In this document: one piece after another, positions 1 to 7,728 of the stretch
Numbering within the stretch: position 1 is the first letter of the stretch
Layout of the letters: each line of letters starts with the position of its first letter
Source of the DNA: Bradyrhizobium sp. Ash2021
GTDB taxonomy: Bacteria > Pseudomonadota > Alphaproteobacteria > Rhizobiales > Xanthobacteraceae
Length of the DNA: 64,000 bases
Assembly (NCBI RefSeq): GCF_031202265.1
Contig: NZ_CP100604.1
Location: 2,586,501 to 2,650,500, forward strand
Direction: 5' to 3'
Program-made: the position numbers and the translations under genes
Notes under the pieces: generated by a model
Databases searched by the model: none
Seen by the model: only the letters and a program-made list of their open reading frames with translations
Told to the model about the DNA's origin: nothing

Positions 1-363
1 GGAGTTTTCCTTGCGTACGACGGTCGCCAGATATTTGCCGCCGCGCAGCCGGCGGGTCTGCTCCTTGTCCAGCCAGATGCGCAGGACATCGAGCCCGGTT
101 TCCACCTTCACCCCGGCATTCGTGCGTGAAAACGGTACCAGGCTCATCAGGGTCCGGCCGGCTTCGTCGGTAGCGCCGATTTTGACGTAGAAGCGGCCCT
201 GCTGCGACTCGCAGGTAAACAGCGTCTTCTCGGCCGACGTATCGTTCCAATTGGCCGGGTATTGTTTGCGCTGCTGCTCGCAACCATCCGCGGAAAAGGC
301 GCGAGCCGGCGCGGTCGTGGCGACGACCAGCGCGACTGCGAGAAACGCGCGTCGATCTCTCAT
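1..363 (-). CDS. Secreted hypothetical protein, 3' end beyond the window
   Basis: The minus strand is open from an ATG at 363 to base 1 in one frame, giving 121 codons with no stop, so the C-terminus lies outside the window. The translation starts with an Arg-rich n-region (MRDRRAF), then a hydrophobic run of about 15 residues ending in APARAFS, which looks like a Sec signal peptide. The mature part has two cysteines (DGCEQQ and FTCESQ) that could pair, and mixed polar sequence without a motif I recognise. It lies downstream of, and on the same strand as, the molybdenum hydroxylase operon, separated by 135 bases. I do not recognise the family; a small periplasmic protein is the most that can be said. 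Confidence 0.6.
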   Translation of the reverse strand, partial: MRDRRAFLAVALVVATTAPARAFSADGCEQQRKQYPANWNDTSAEKTLFTCESQQGRFYVKIGATDEAGRTLMSLVPFSRTNAGVKVETGLDVLRIWLDKEQTRRLRGGKYLATVVRKENS

Positions 364-498
364 ACGCACCCCAACCGGCCCAGGACGAGGCATCATATCG
401 GGTCAACTCACCACTCTGGAAGCGAAACGCCAAGCCGATCCGCCCCACCGATCATCGAGGGGATGGCGGGTTACGCTGTGCTAATCGGCCCGAAAGCA

Positions 499-2736
499 TC
501 ACCCCTCCAGTTCCGCCAACACCTTCGGCGGCGACATCGGCAGCGCGTAAAAGCGTTTGCCGAGCGCGTTGTGGACGGCGTTGGCGACCGCGGCCATGAC
601 CGGGACCAGCGGCACTTCGCCGACGCCCTTGACGCCCTGCGGATGCTTCGGGTTCGGCACTTCGACCATCACCGTGTCGAGCATCGGCAGGTCCGAACAA
701 ACCGGCATGCGATAGTCGAGGAAGCCGGGGTTATCGACCTTGCCTTGCTTGTTGTAGATGTACTCTTCGTTGAGCGCCCAGCCGATGCCCTGGGCGACGC
801 CGCCCTGCATCTGGCCCTCGACATAGCTCGGATGCACGGCGCGGCCGACATCCTGCACGGCGGTATAGCGGATCACCCGCACGATCCCGAGCTCGACATC
901 GACCTCGACGTCGCAGATATGGGTGCCGAAGCCGCCTTCCGCGCCTTCGGTGTTGAGCTGTACGCCGGCGCCGATCGGCCCGCCCATCGTCGGGGCCTTG
1001 GCCGCCAACTCGGCCAAGGTCAGCGGCTCGAACTGGCCGGCATTGGGGCTTGCCGGATGCGCGGCGCCGTTTTCCCATTTCACCGCGTCCGGGTCGATCT
1101 CCCAGATCTTTGCCGCGCGCTCGCGCAAGGTGGCAATGATCTTGTCGGTGGATTGCGTCACCACCATTGCGGAGGCGAACAGCACACGGCTGCCGCCGGT
1201 CAGATTTGAGAAGCCGACGGTCGCGGTGTCGCCGATCAAAACCGAGACGCGGCGGTAGTCGATGCCGAGCAATTCGGCGCAGATGTTGGCGATCGCGGCG
1301 CGCGAGCCGCCGATGTCGGGATGGCCGGTGGTGACGACGACATTGCCGTCCTCGGTGATGTTGACCTGCGCCGAGGATTCGCCGCCGGCGTTGAACCAGA
1401 AGCCGGAGGCGACGCCGCGGCCCTGCAATTTACGGAGCGGCGCGGTGTAATGCGGATGCACTTTCGCAGCCTCCAGCGTTTCGATGTAGCCGATGCGCGG
1501 AAACACCGGGCCGTGCGCCGCTTTCGTGCCCTGCTTGGCGGCATTCTTCAGCCGCAGCTGCAGCGGATCCATCTTGAGCGCTTCGGCGAGTTCGTCCATC
1601 ACGCACTCCACCGCATACGCCCCGATCGGCGCGCCCGGCGCGCGATAGGCCGCGACCTTGGAGCGGTTGGAAAGCACGTCGAACCCGACCGACAGCACGT
1701 GCGGGATGTCGTAGGGCGAAAAACTGCAACCCACCGCGCCGCGGATCGGCGAGCCCGGCAGCGCGCCGGCCTGCAGATAGAAGGTGCCTTGGGCGGCGAC
1801 GATGGTGCCGTCCTTTTTGGCGCCGATCTTGACCGTGCTCTTCGAGCCTGACGTTGGCCCCGTCGCCCGCATCACTTCCTCGCGGGTCATCACCATTTTC
1901 ACCGGCCGGCCGGATTTCTTCGCCAGCAACGTCGCGAGCGGCTCGAGATAGACGATTGTCTTGCCGCCAAAGCCGCCGCCGATTTCGGCAGGTATCGCGC
2001 GGATGTCGCTCTGCGGAAAACCGGTCAGATAGGCCGTCATCGCCCGCACCATGAACTGGCCCTGGCTCGAACTCCAGATCGTGGTCTTGTTGTCGGCGGC
2101 GACGCTGACGAGGCAGGCGTGCGGCTCGATATAGCCCTGGTGCACCGGACGTGTGGTGAAGGTGCGCTCGACCACGACCTCGGCCTGCTTGAAACCTTCG
2201 GCGACGTCGCCCTTCTTGACCTCGAGGCGGCCGGCGATGTTGGAGGGCTTGCCCTCGAATTTCAGGAATTCGTGCAGGATCGGCGCGTGGGGCTTGATCG
2301 CGTCGTCGATCTCGACCGTCCACGGCAGCACTTCGTAGTCGACCTCGATCAGCTCGCAGGCTTTTGCAGCGATCGCCTCTGTGGTGGCGGCAACGGCCGC
2401 TATGGGGTGGCCGGGGAACAGCGCCTTCTCGCGCGCCATCACGTTGCGGCACATCCAGCGCATGTCCTGGATGCCGAGCATCACCGACTTGTCGACCGGG
2501 AAGTCGACGATGTCGCGCGCGGTGACCACGGCTTTTACCCCCGGCAGCGCTTCCGCCTTCGAGGTATCGATCGATTTGATGCGCGCGTGCGGATGCGGGC
2601 TGCGCAACACCTTGCCCCAGATCATGCCGGGCATGTTGGTGTCGGCGGCAAACGCCGCGCGGCCCGTGACCTTGTCGACGCCGTCAGGACGAATGGTGCG
2701 CTGGCCGATCCATTTGTTGTTGGTGACGACGTTCAT
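499..2736 (-). CDS. Xanthine dehydrogenase family, molybdopterin-binding large subunit
   Basis: This 745-residue protein is the molybdenum-cofactor subunit of a three-subunit hydroxylase. The N-terminal about 130 residues are the aldehyde oxidase/xanthine dehydrogenase a/b hammerhead domain (GQRTIRPDGVDKVTG). The cofactor-binding part follows, with the GGGFGGK motif near residue 255 and a C-terminal GVGEVPLVP containing the conserved catalytic Glu. The active-site loop reads AYRAPG; CO dehydrogenase would have a Cys there (AYRCSFR), so this is not a CO dehydrogenase. The start overlaps the stop of the iron-sulfur gene by four bases (ATGA), showing translational coupling. Xanthine or another N-heterocycle is the likely substrate, because a urate oxidase gene lies upstream on the same strand; the substrate itself is inference. 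Confidence 0.88.
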   Translation of the reverse strand: MNVVTNNKWIGQRTIRPDGVDKVTGRAAFAADTNMPGMIWGKVLRSPHPHARIKSIDTSKAEALPGVKAVVTARDIVDFPVDKSVMLGIQDMRWMCRNVMAREKALFPGHPIAAVAATTEAIAAKACELIEVDYEVLPWTVEIDDAIKPHAPILHEFLKFEGKPSNIAGRLEVKKGDVAEGFKQAEVVVERTFTTRPVHQGYIEPHACLVSVAADNKTTIWSSSQGQFMVRAMTAYLTGFPQSDIRAIPAEIGGGFGGKTIVYLEPLATLLAKKSGRPVKMVMTREEVMRATGPTSGSKSTVKIGAKKDGTIVAAQGTFYLQAGALPGSPIRGAVGCSFSPYDIPHVLSVGFDVLSNRSKVAAYRAPGAPIGAYAVECVMDELAEALKMDPLQLRLKNAAKQGTKAAHGPVFPRIGYIETLEAAKVHPHYTAPLRKLQGRGVASGFWFNAGGESSAQVNITEDGNVVVTTGHPDIGGSRAAIANICAELLGIDYRRVSVLIGDTATVGFSNLTGGSRVLFASAMVVTQSTDKIIATLRERAAKIWEIDPDAVKWENGAAHPASPNAGQFEPLTLAELAAKAPTMGGPIGAGVQLNTEGAEGGFGTHICDVEVDVELGIVRVIRYTAVQDVGRAVHPSYVEGQMQGGVAQGIGWALNEEYIYNKQGKVDNPGFLDYRMPVCSDLPMLDTVMVEVPNPKHPQGVKGVGEVPLVPVMAAVANAVHNALGKRFYALPMSPPKVLAELEG

Positions 2737-3215
2737 TGTGCTGCCTCCTGCATTTCAGCTGCGGTCTCGAGAACCGCGCGAACGATCTTGTCGTAACCGG
2801 TGCACCGGCACAGATTGCCGGCGAGCCAGAACCGGACATCTTCCTCGCTCGGCCGCGGATTCTTCCGCAACAGCGCGTCGGAGGCGACCAGCATGCCCGA
2901 CGTGCAGATGCCACACTGCAGCGCCGCCATTTCCAGAAACTTTTGCTGCAGCGGATGCAGCTTCTCGCCATGGGCCATGCCTTCGATGGTTCTGATCTCA
3001 TGGCCCTCGGCTTCGGCCGCGAGCATCAGGCAGGAACAGATCAGGCGATCGTCGATGGTGATGCTGCAGGCGCCGCAGTCGCCGGAGGCGCAGCCTTCCT
3101 TCGAGCCGGTCAGGCCGAGCGGCCCGCGCAAGGCGTCGAGCATGGTGTCGCTGGGCTCGCAGAGAAACTCCATCGGCTCGCCGTTGATGGTGGTGGAAAC
3201 ATGCAGCTTGGCCAT
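2733..3215 (-). CDS. Xanthine dehydrogenase family, [2Fe-2S] small subunit
   Basis: This 160-residue electron-transfer subunit carries two [2Fe-2S] clusters. The plant-ferredoxin-type cluster is bound by Cys42, 47, 50 and 62 (motif GCASGDCGAC), and the second by Cys101, 104, 136 and 138 (CGIC and CRC). The length is normal for the CoxS/XdhC-like family. I chose the ATG at 3215 because MAKLHVSTTING is the typical N-terminus; the frame stays open upstream but there it only shadows the FAD subunit gene. It sits five bases downstream of the FAD subunit and overlaps the large subunit by four bases, so the three form an operon. Electrons should pass from the molybdenum centre through these clusters to FAD. 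Confidence 0.92.
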   Translation of the reverse strand: MAKLHVSTTINGEPMEFLCEPSDTMLDALRGPLGLTGSKEGCASGDCGACSITIDDRLICSCLMLAAEAEGHEIRTIEGMAHGEKLHPLQQKFLEMAALQCGICTSGMLVASDALLRKNPRPSEEDVRFWLAGNLCRCTGYDKIVRAVLETAAEMQEAAQ

Positions 3216-3220
3216 GGTCT

Positions 3221-4105
3221 TCAGTTCCCCAACTTTAATTTTTCTTGCGCGCGCTTGGCGGCGATAGCCGTCGTGCGCTTCAGCAGCACGCCGGCAACTT
3301 TGGTTCGATAAGTGATGGTGCCGCGCTTGTCGTCGATTGGACGGCAGGCGGCGGAGCAGGCGGCAGCCGCGGCATTCAATGCCGCATCGTCGAGCTTGCT
3401 GCCGATCAGCGCCTTCGCCGCCGCCTCGACCAGCAGCACGGTGGGCGCCACGGCGCCGAGGCCGACGCGGGCCGCGGTGCAGACGCCGTCTTTCAGCGTG
3501 AGGCTGACGCCGACGCCGACCACCGCGATGTCCATTTCGGTGCGCGGGATCATGCGCAGATAGGCGTCGCTCGAACCCTTTGGCCGCGGCGGCAAGGTGA
3601 AGCTGACAAGAATTTCGCCCGGCAACAGATTGGTGCGTCCCGGTCCGGCCGGCACGTCTTCCACCTTCATCTGCCGGCGGCCGTTCGGCCCCTGCACGGT
3701 GACGATGGCACCGGCGGCGACCATGGCCGGCACGCTGTCGCCGGCTGGAGAACCGTTGCACAGATTGCCGCCCGCGGACGCCCGTCCCTGCACCTGCTTG
3801 GAACCGATCAAATTGACGGCCTCCAGCACGCCGGGCCAGACCTTGCCGAACCGCGCATGCTCGGCCAGCGCCATGCCCGAGGCGGCGGCGCCGATGCGGA
3901 AGCCGCCATCCGCGGTCTCCTCGATAGCGGTCATCTCGGCGATTTTCTTGATGTCGACGATCAGGCCCGGCTTCAGGACGCCGGAACGCATTTGCACCAG
4001 AAGGTCAGTCCCGCCGGCCAGGATGCGCGCAGCACTTCCGGCGGCAGCAAACGCGCCAATTGCTTCATCAAGCGAACTGGGCGCCAAATATCGGAGTTCC
4101 GTCAT
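3221..4105 (-). CDS. Xanthine dehydrogenase family, FAD-binding middle subunit
   Basis: This 294-residue protein is the FAD subunit of the hydroxylase. It shows the two flavin motifs of the CoxM family: AGGTDLL at residues 30-36 and ASAGGNLCNGSPAGD at about 109-123. The C-terminal part (CO dehydrogenase flavoprotein C-terminal domain) follows, with the conserved GLGAVAPT stretch. Length and order (medium, small, large subunit) match the CoxMSL-type arrangement. It is the first gene of the three-gene set and lies 165 bases downstream of the PuuD-like gene on the same strand, so the four genes may be co-transcribed. It should receive electrons from the iron-sulfur subunit and pass them to NAD or a quinone; the acceptor cannot be read from the sequence. 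Confidence 0.9.
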   Translation of the reverse strand: MTELRYLAPSSLDEAIGAFAAAGSAARILAGGTDLLVQMRSGVLKPGLIVDIKKIAEMTAIEETADGGFRIGAAASGMALAEHARFGKVWPGVLEAVNLIGSKQVQGRASAGGNLCNGSPAGDSVPAMVAAGAIVTVQGPNGRRQMKVEDVPAGPGRTNLLPGEILVSFTLPPRPKGSSDAYLRMIPRTEMDIAVVGVGVSLTLKDGVCTAARVGLGAVAPTVLLVEAAAKALIGSKLDDAALNAAAAACSAACRPIDDKRGTITYRTKVAGVLLKRTTAIAAKRAQEKLKLGN

Positions 4106-4270
4106 GGTCTTCCGTCATCTCCCTTTTTCTACCGCCCCATATGGACGTCGGCCTTGTCTCCGGCCTGCAGTCGAGGGACCCTACACGGGCAAACAGGGTT
4201 GGAACAGCCTCCGGGGTCCGACCTAAGCGGCTTGCTCCTATGCGTCCGGCGAGAGTCCGTCACGCCACCG

Positions 4271-5470
4271 TCATTGCGGCGCGCCGGCCGCCAACCATTC
4301 CCGGATCACCGCCCGCTCGTCTCCCGTCATCTCGGTGACGTTGCCCGGCGGCATCGCGTTCGCCCATGCTGCGTTCCGCCCGATCAGCCGGGCATTGCGC
4401 TTGATGTGCGCTGAATCGTCCAGCAAAATGCCCTTCGGGGCGGTGACGATCGACGCCCAGACCGGCTCGACGCCGTGACACATGCTGCATCGGGACAGCA
4501 CGATCTCTTCGACATTGGCATAATTCGCCGGCGCATGCGCCGATCCCACCCTGGCGTCGCGGGGCCCGGCCGCCGACAGCAGCGCGATGGCGATCATGCC
4601 GCAGGCCGCCACGCCCCACACCCACCACGGCGATTCTTTCCCTGCGTGCCGGGCGTTGAAGAAATGCCGGATGATCGGGCCCAGCGCGAGCACGATCGCA
4701 ACGATCAGCCAGTTGTAGCGGGTGGCGAACAGCAGGGGATAATGGTTGCTGATCATCAGGAAGATGACCGGCAGCGTCAGATAGTTGTTGTGGACCGACC
4801 GCTCCTTGCTGGTCTTGCCGAGTTTCGGATCCGGCGACTGACCCGCCAGCAGTGCGGCTACGATCTTCTTCTGGTTGGGAATGATGAGCGCGAACACGTT
4901 GGCGACCATGATGGTTCCGACGATGGCACCGATCTGGTTGAACGCACCGCGCCCGCTCAGGACATGGGTGAAGGCGTAGGTCAGTCCGACCAGGAACAAA
5001 TAGCCGCCGATCGCGAAACGCAGCTCGTATTGCGCCAGGCCCGACCGGCAGGCACCTTCGTAAAGCAGCCAAGCCAGCGCGAGGCTGCCGAAGGAGAACA
5101 GTCCCGCCTGCAGGGGTGTCAGTTCGAGCACCGATTTGTCGACAAGGAACAGTTCGGCATCGAGATAGTAGACGACCACCATCAGCGCGAAGCCGGACAG
5201 CCAGGTGGTGTAGGCCTCCCATTTGTACCAGGTCAGTTCGTCCGGCATCTCGCTCGGTGCCACCAGATATTTGACCATCCGGTAGAAGCCGCCGCCATGG
5301 ACCTGCCACGCCTCGCCCTGCACGCCGTCGGGCAGGCCGGCGCGCGCTTTGAGGCTGAGGTCGAGGTGGATGAAGTAGAACGAGCTGCCGATCCATCCGA
5401 TGCCGGCCACCACGTGCAGCCAGCGCAGGATCAGGCTGGACCATTCCGTCAGTATCGATCCCCACATCAT
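4271..5470 (-). CDS. puuD: PuuD-type membrane urate hydroxylase with C-terminal cytochrome c
   Basis: This 399-residue protein matches the layout of PuuD urate oxidase: an N-terminal membrane domain of about eight hydrophobic segments (starting SLILRWLHVVAGIGWIGSSF), then a C-terminal cytochrome c domain with haem motif CSMCH at residues 328-332 and a likely Met ligand in AMPPGN. PuuD enzymes convert urate to 5-hydroxyisourate and feed electrons to the respiratory chain. The neighbouring xanthine dehydrogenase-like operon fits, as it could supply urate. No hydroxyisourate hydrolase, OHCU decarboxylase or allantoinase gene is in the window, so the rest of the pathway must be elsewhere. The ATG at 5470 gives the typical short N-terminus; a longer in-frame extension does not exist. 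Confidence 0.85.
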   Translation of the reverse strand: MMWGSILTEWSSLILRWLHVVAGIGWIGSSFYFIHLDLSLKARAGLPDGVQGEAWQVHGGGFYRMVKYLVAPSEMPDELTWYKWEAYTTWLSGFALMVVVYYLDAELFLVDKSVLELTPLQAGLFSFGSLALAWLLYEGACRSGLAQYELRFAIGGYLFLVGLTYAFTHVLSGRGAFNQIGAIVGTIMVANVFALIIPNQKKIVAALLAGQSPDPKLGKTSKERSVHNNYLTLPVIFLMISNHYPLLFATRYNWLIVAIVLALGPIIRHFFNARHAGKESPWWVWGVAACGMIAIALLSAAGPRDARVGSAHAPANYANVEEIVLSRCSMCHGVEPVWASIVTAPKGILLDDSAHIKRNARLIGRNAAWANAMPPGNVTEMTGDERAVIREWLAAGAPQ

Positions 5471-5758
5471 TGGTCAGTGCGTCCCGCAGGCAAGGCGCCG
5501 GCGACGGGCCGTCGTTTCGGCGCGGGAAATCAACTCGATGGCCCCATATCGTCTGTCTCTGGTGCCTGCAACTTTCGGGCCCGCTTTGCCTCGGTGCAAT
5601 AGGGGGAGCGGATATTTCGGCATCTTTTTCGCAGCGCATTTCGCCTTAACCAGGATTCGTCTTTCGGAGACGCGCCGATCTGCGATGGCGATTTGCCTCG
5701 TTGACCCCATCACAGAACCGCCGCACCATATGGCCTGTTTTGCCCGTAGGGTGCCGCC
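5471..5758. other. Divergent intergenic region, puuD / glpR
   Basis: These 288 bases separate the leftward purine genes from rightward glpR and must hold both promoters. I see no convincing operator, hairpin or small gene here. Confidence 0.5.
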
Positions 5759-6592
5759 ATGGCCGGATTGTCGCATCGCCAGACTGAAATCCTCAACATC
5801 GCGCGCGCCTTCGGCCGGGTGATGGTGGAGGACCTCGCGCGCCGCTTCGAGGTTTCGGCGCAGACCATCCGCAAGGATCTCAACGATCTCTGCGACCAGC
5901 GCTCGCTGACGCGCATCCACGGCGGCGCCATCATCGCCTCCGGCGTCGAAAACCTCGCCTATGAAGCGCGCCGCTTCGTCGCCGCCGAGGAGAAGCGGGC
6001 GATCGGCATCGCGGCGGCGGCGCGGATCCCGAACGGCTGTTCGCTGTTCATCAATATCGGCACCACCACGGAAGAAGTCGCGAGCGCGCTGACCTCGCAT
6101 GAGGATCTGCTGGTCATCACCAACAACCTCAATGTTGCGATGCTGCTTTATCGGCATCCGCGCATCGAGGTGATCGTCGCCGGCGGCGCCGTTCGCCGCG
6201 CCGACGGTGCGGTGATCGGTTCGACCGCGACCAGCCTGATCGGCCAGTTCAAGGTCGATTACGCCATCATCGGCGCATCCGCGATCGACGAGGAGGGTGC
6301 GCTGCTGGATTTCGACTATCGCGAAGTCCAGGCGGCGCAGGCCATCATCGCCAACGCGCGCAGCGTCATGCTGGTGGCCGACGCGACCAAGCTGCGGCGC
6401 AGCGCGCCGGTCCGCATCGCCCATATCAGCCAGATCCAGACCTTTGTCACCGACGCGCCGCTGCCGGCCGGATTGGCCAATATTTGCCATACCCGCGGCA
6501 TCGAGGTGGTCGAGGCGATGGACAAGCCGGCGGCCGACATCGATGAGCCGGTGGTAGAGCCGGTCGTCCCGGCGGCTGTCAGGCTTCGCTAG
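5759..6592 (+). CDS. glpR: DeoR-family glycerol regulon repressor
   Basis: This 277-residue protein has the DeoR layout. The N-terminal winged helix-turn-helix covers residues 1-60 (LSHRQTEIL, then VEDLARRFEVSAQTIRKDL, and IHGGAI). The sugar-phosphate sensor domain follows, with NIGTTTEEVA, ITNNLNVA, VAGGAVRRADGAVIG and VADATKLRR. GlpR proteins sense glycerol 3-phosphate and repress glycerol genes. The assignment to glycerol rather than another sugar rests on position: glpD and the glycerol transporter follow on the same strand. The last 25 residues are Val/Pro-rich and longer than usual. The ATG at 5759 directly precedes the conserved HTH, so the start is secure. An outer-membrane protein gene lies between it and glpD. 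Confidence 0.87.
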   Translation: MAGLSHRQTEILNIARAFGRVMVEDLARRFEVSAQTIRKDLNDLCDQRSLTRIHGGAIIASGVENLAYEARRFVAAEEKRAIGIAAAARIPNGCSLFINIGTTTEEVASALTSHEDLLVITNNLNVAMLLYRHPRIEVIVAGGAVRRADGAVIGSTATSLIGQFKVDYAIIGASAIDEEGALLDFDYREVQAAQAIIANARSVMLVADATKLRRSAPVRIAHISQIQTFVTDAPLPAGLANICHTRGIEVVEAMDKPAADIDEPVVEPVVPAAVRLR

Positions 6593-6695
6593 GGCCTGGG
6601 ATTCCAAAGGCGTTTTTGCCCGAATAGCTGCTTGTGTTGCTCGCGGGGCATAACGGCCCGTGCGGAAACTCGATTAGATTGGTCGCGATTTCAAC

Positions 6696-6725
6696 GTGAT
6701 TTGATCTAAAGTGACTTGATCCAAA
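6696..6725 (+). promoter_or_regulatory. Tandem 15-base repeat upstream of the outer-membrane protein gene
   Basis: Two head-to-tail copies, GTGATTTGATCTAAA (6696-6710) and GTGACTTGATCCAAA (6711-6725), differ at two positions. A third copy, GTGATTTAATCCAAA, lies at 7663-7677 upstream of glpD. Direct repeats of this kind suggest a shared activator or repressor site, but no binding protein can be named from sequence alone. Confidence 0.45.
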
Positions 6726-6751
6726 CTTTTTGGGCACAACGGGGTGCGCTC

Positions 6752-7555
6752 GTGAACAGACTTGCCGGTGCTGTTTCCATTCTTGCGGCCAGCGTCGTCG
6801 GCGCTTCGGCCGCCGACCTTGCGGCCCGTCCTTACGCCAAGGCGCCGCCTCCCGTGGCTGTCGCGGCCAATGACTGGAGCGGCTTCTATGTCGGCGCCAA
6901 TGGCGGCGGCGCGTGGAGCCGCAAGTGCTGGGATGCGGTGCCGTTCACCATCGATCTCGTTTTCGTTCCGCCGTTTACGATCGCGGGTCCCGAAGGGTGC
7001 CATACCGCATCCGGTGCGACCGCCGGCGGCCAGGTCGGCTATCGCTGGCAGAGGGCCGCCTGGGTGTTCGGCCTGGAAGCGCAAGGCAATTGGGCCGATC
7101 TGACCGGCTCGAACGCGTCTCAGATCGATCTCCTGGCGGGCTTTGGCAACCGCACCAAGATCGATGCCATCGGCCTGTTCACCGGTCAGGTCGGCTACTC
7201 CTGGAATTCGTTCCTGCTCTACGTCAAGGGCGGTGCGGCGGTCGCGCACGACAAGTACGAAGGTTTCCTGACCGCTCCCCAGGGTCTGTTGCCCGCCGGC
7301 TTTATCTCGGACCGCGGCAGCGAAACCCGTTGGGGTGGCGTGGTCGGGATCGGCGGGGAGTATGCGTTCAACCGGAATTGGTCGCTTGCGCTCGAATACG
7401 ATCATCTGTTCATGGGCGATCGCGACGTTCACTTGACCTATGATCCGGCTTTTATCGCTGCGTTGAACCACGATGAACGCATCCGCCAGGACGTCGATAT
7501 GGTCACCGCGCGCATCAACTACCGATTCGGCGGTCCGGTTGTTGCGAAGTATTGA
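6752..7555 (+). CDS. RopB/Omp25-family outer-membrane beta-barrel protein
   Basis: The 267-residue product is a small porin-like barrel. It has a signal peptide (NRLAGAVSILAASVVGASA, then ADL), the family opening DWSGFYVGANGGGAW, alternating hydrophobic strands throughout, and the C-terminal INYRFGGPVVAKY with a terminal aromatic residue for BAM recognition. I chose the GTG at 6752 because it begins the signal peptide; an ATG at 6716 is also in frame but lies inside the tandem repeat and has no ribosome site. The gene sits between glpR and glpD and has its own terminator at 7582. Its role is probably structural or permeability related; a link to glycerol is only suggested by position. Confidence 0.82.
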   Translation: MNRLAGAVSILAASVVGASAADLAARPYAKAPPPVAVAANDWSGFYVGANGGGAWSRKCWDAVPFTIDLVFVPPFTIAGPEGCHTASGATAGGQVGYRWQRAAWVFGLEAQGNWADLTGSNASQIDLLAGFGNRTKIDAIGLFTGQVGYSWNSFLLYVKGGAAVAHDKYEGFLTAPQGLLPAGFISDRGSETRWGGVVGIGGEYAFNRNWSLALEYDHLFMGDRDVHLTYDPAFIAALNHDERIRQDVDMVTARINYRFGGPVVAKY

Positions 7556-7581
7556 TCTCCCGCTGAGGTTTCAGAAAATCC

Positions 7582-7609
7582 AAAGCCCCGGCATCGTCCG
7601 GGGCTTTTT
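7582..7609 (+). terminator. Rho-independent terminator after the outer-membrane protein gene
   Basis: A perfect 10-base stem (AAAGCCCCGG / CCGGGGCTTT) with loop CATCGT is followed by a T run. The same stem and loop recur at 24138-24166 after the second RopB-like gene. Confidence 0.85.
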
Positions 7610-7637
7610 CAGGCGGGCTTTGGGTCCAGCATTCCGT

Positions 7638-7684
7638 TTTCGTCTTGCTTTCGTTTTTGTTTGTGATTTAATCCAAACCGAAAG
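7638..7684 (+). promoter_or_regulatory. Candidate GlpR operator region upstream of glpD
   Basis: TTTCGT occurs at 7638-7643 and 7649-7654, spaced 11 bases (one helical turn), and its reverse complement CGAAA lies at 7679-7683. Between them is the 15-base element GTGATTTAATCCAAA (7663-7677). Direct TTTCG repeats are, as I recall, typical of DeoR-type sites in rhizobia. Position directly before glpD supports an operator; binding is not shown. Confidence 0.4.
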
Positions 7685-7728
7685 TAAAATCGCCGAAATG
7701 AAGAGGCGATCGCCGGGGGAAGCGTCTT

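Noticed and set aside
499..4105. Carbon monoxide dehydrogenase CoxMSL
   Set aside because: Subunit order fits, but the large-subunit loop is AYRAPG and lacks the Cys of the CO dehydrogenase motif.
6696..6725. A FixK/FNR box
   Set aside because: The consensus TTGATC-N4-GATCAA needs an inverted second half; here the TTGATC units are direct repeats.
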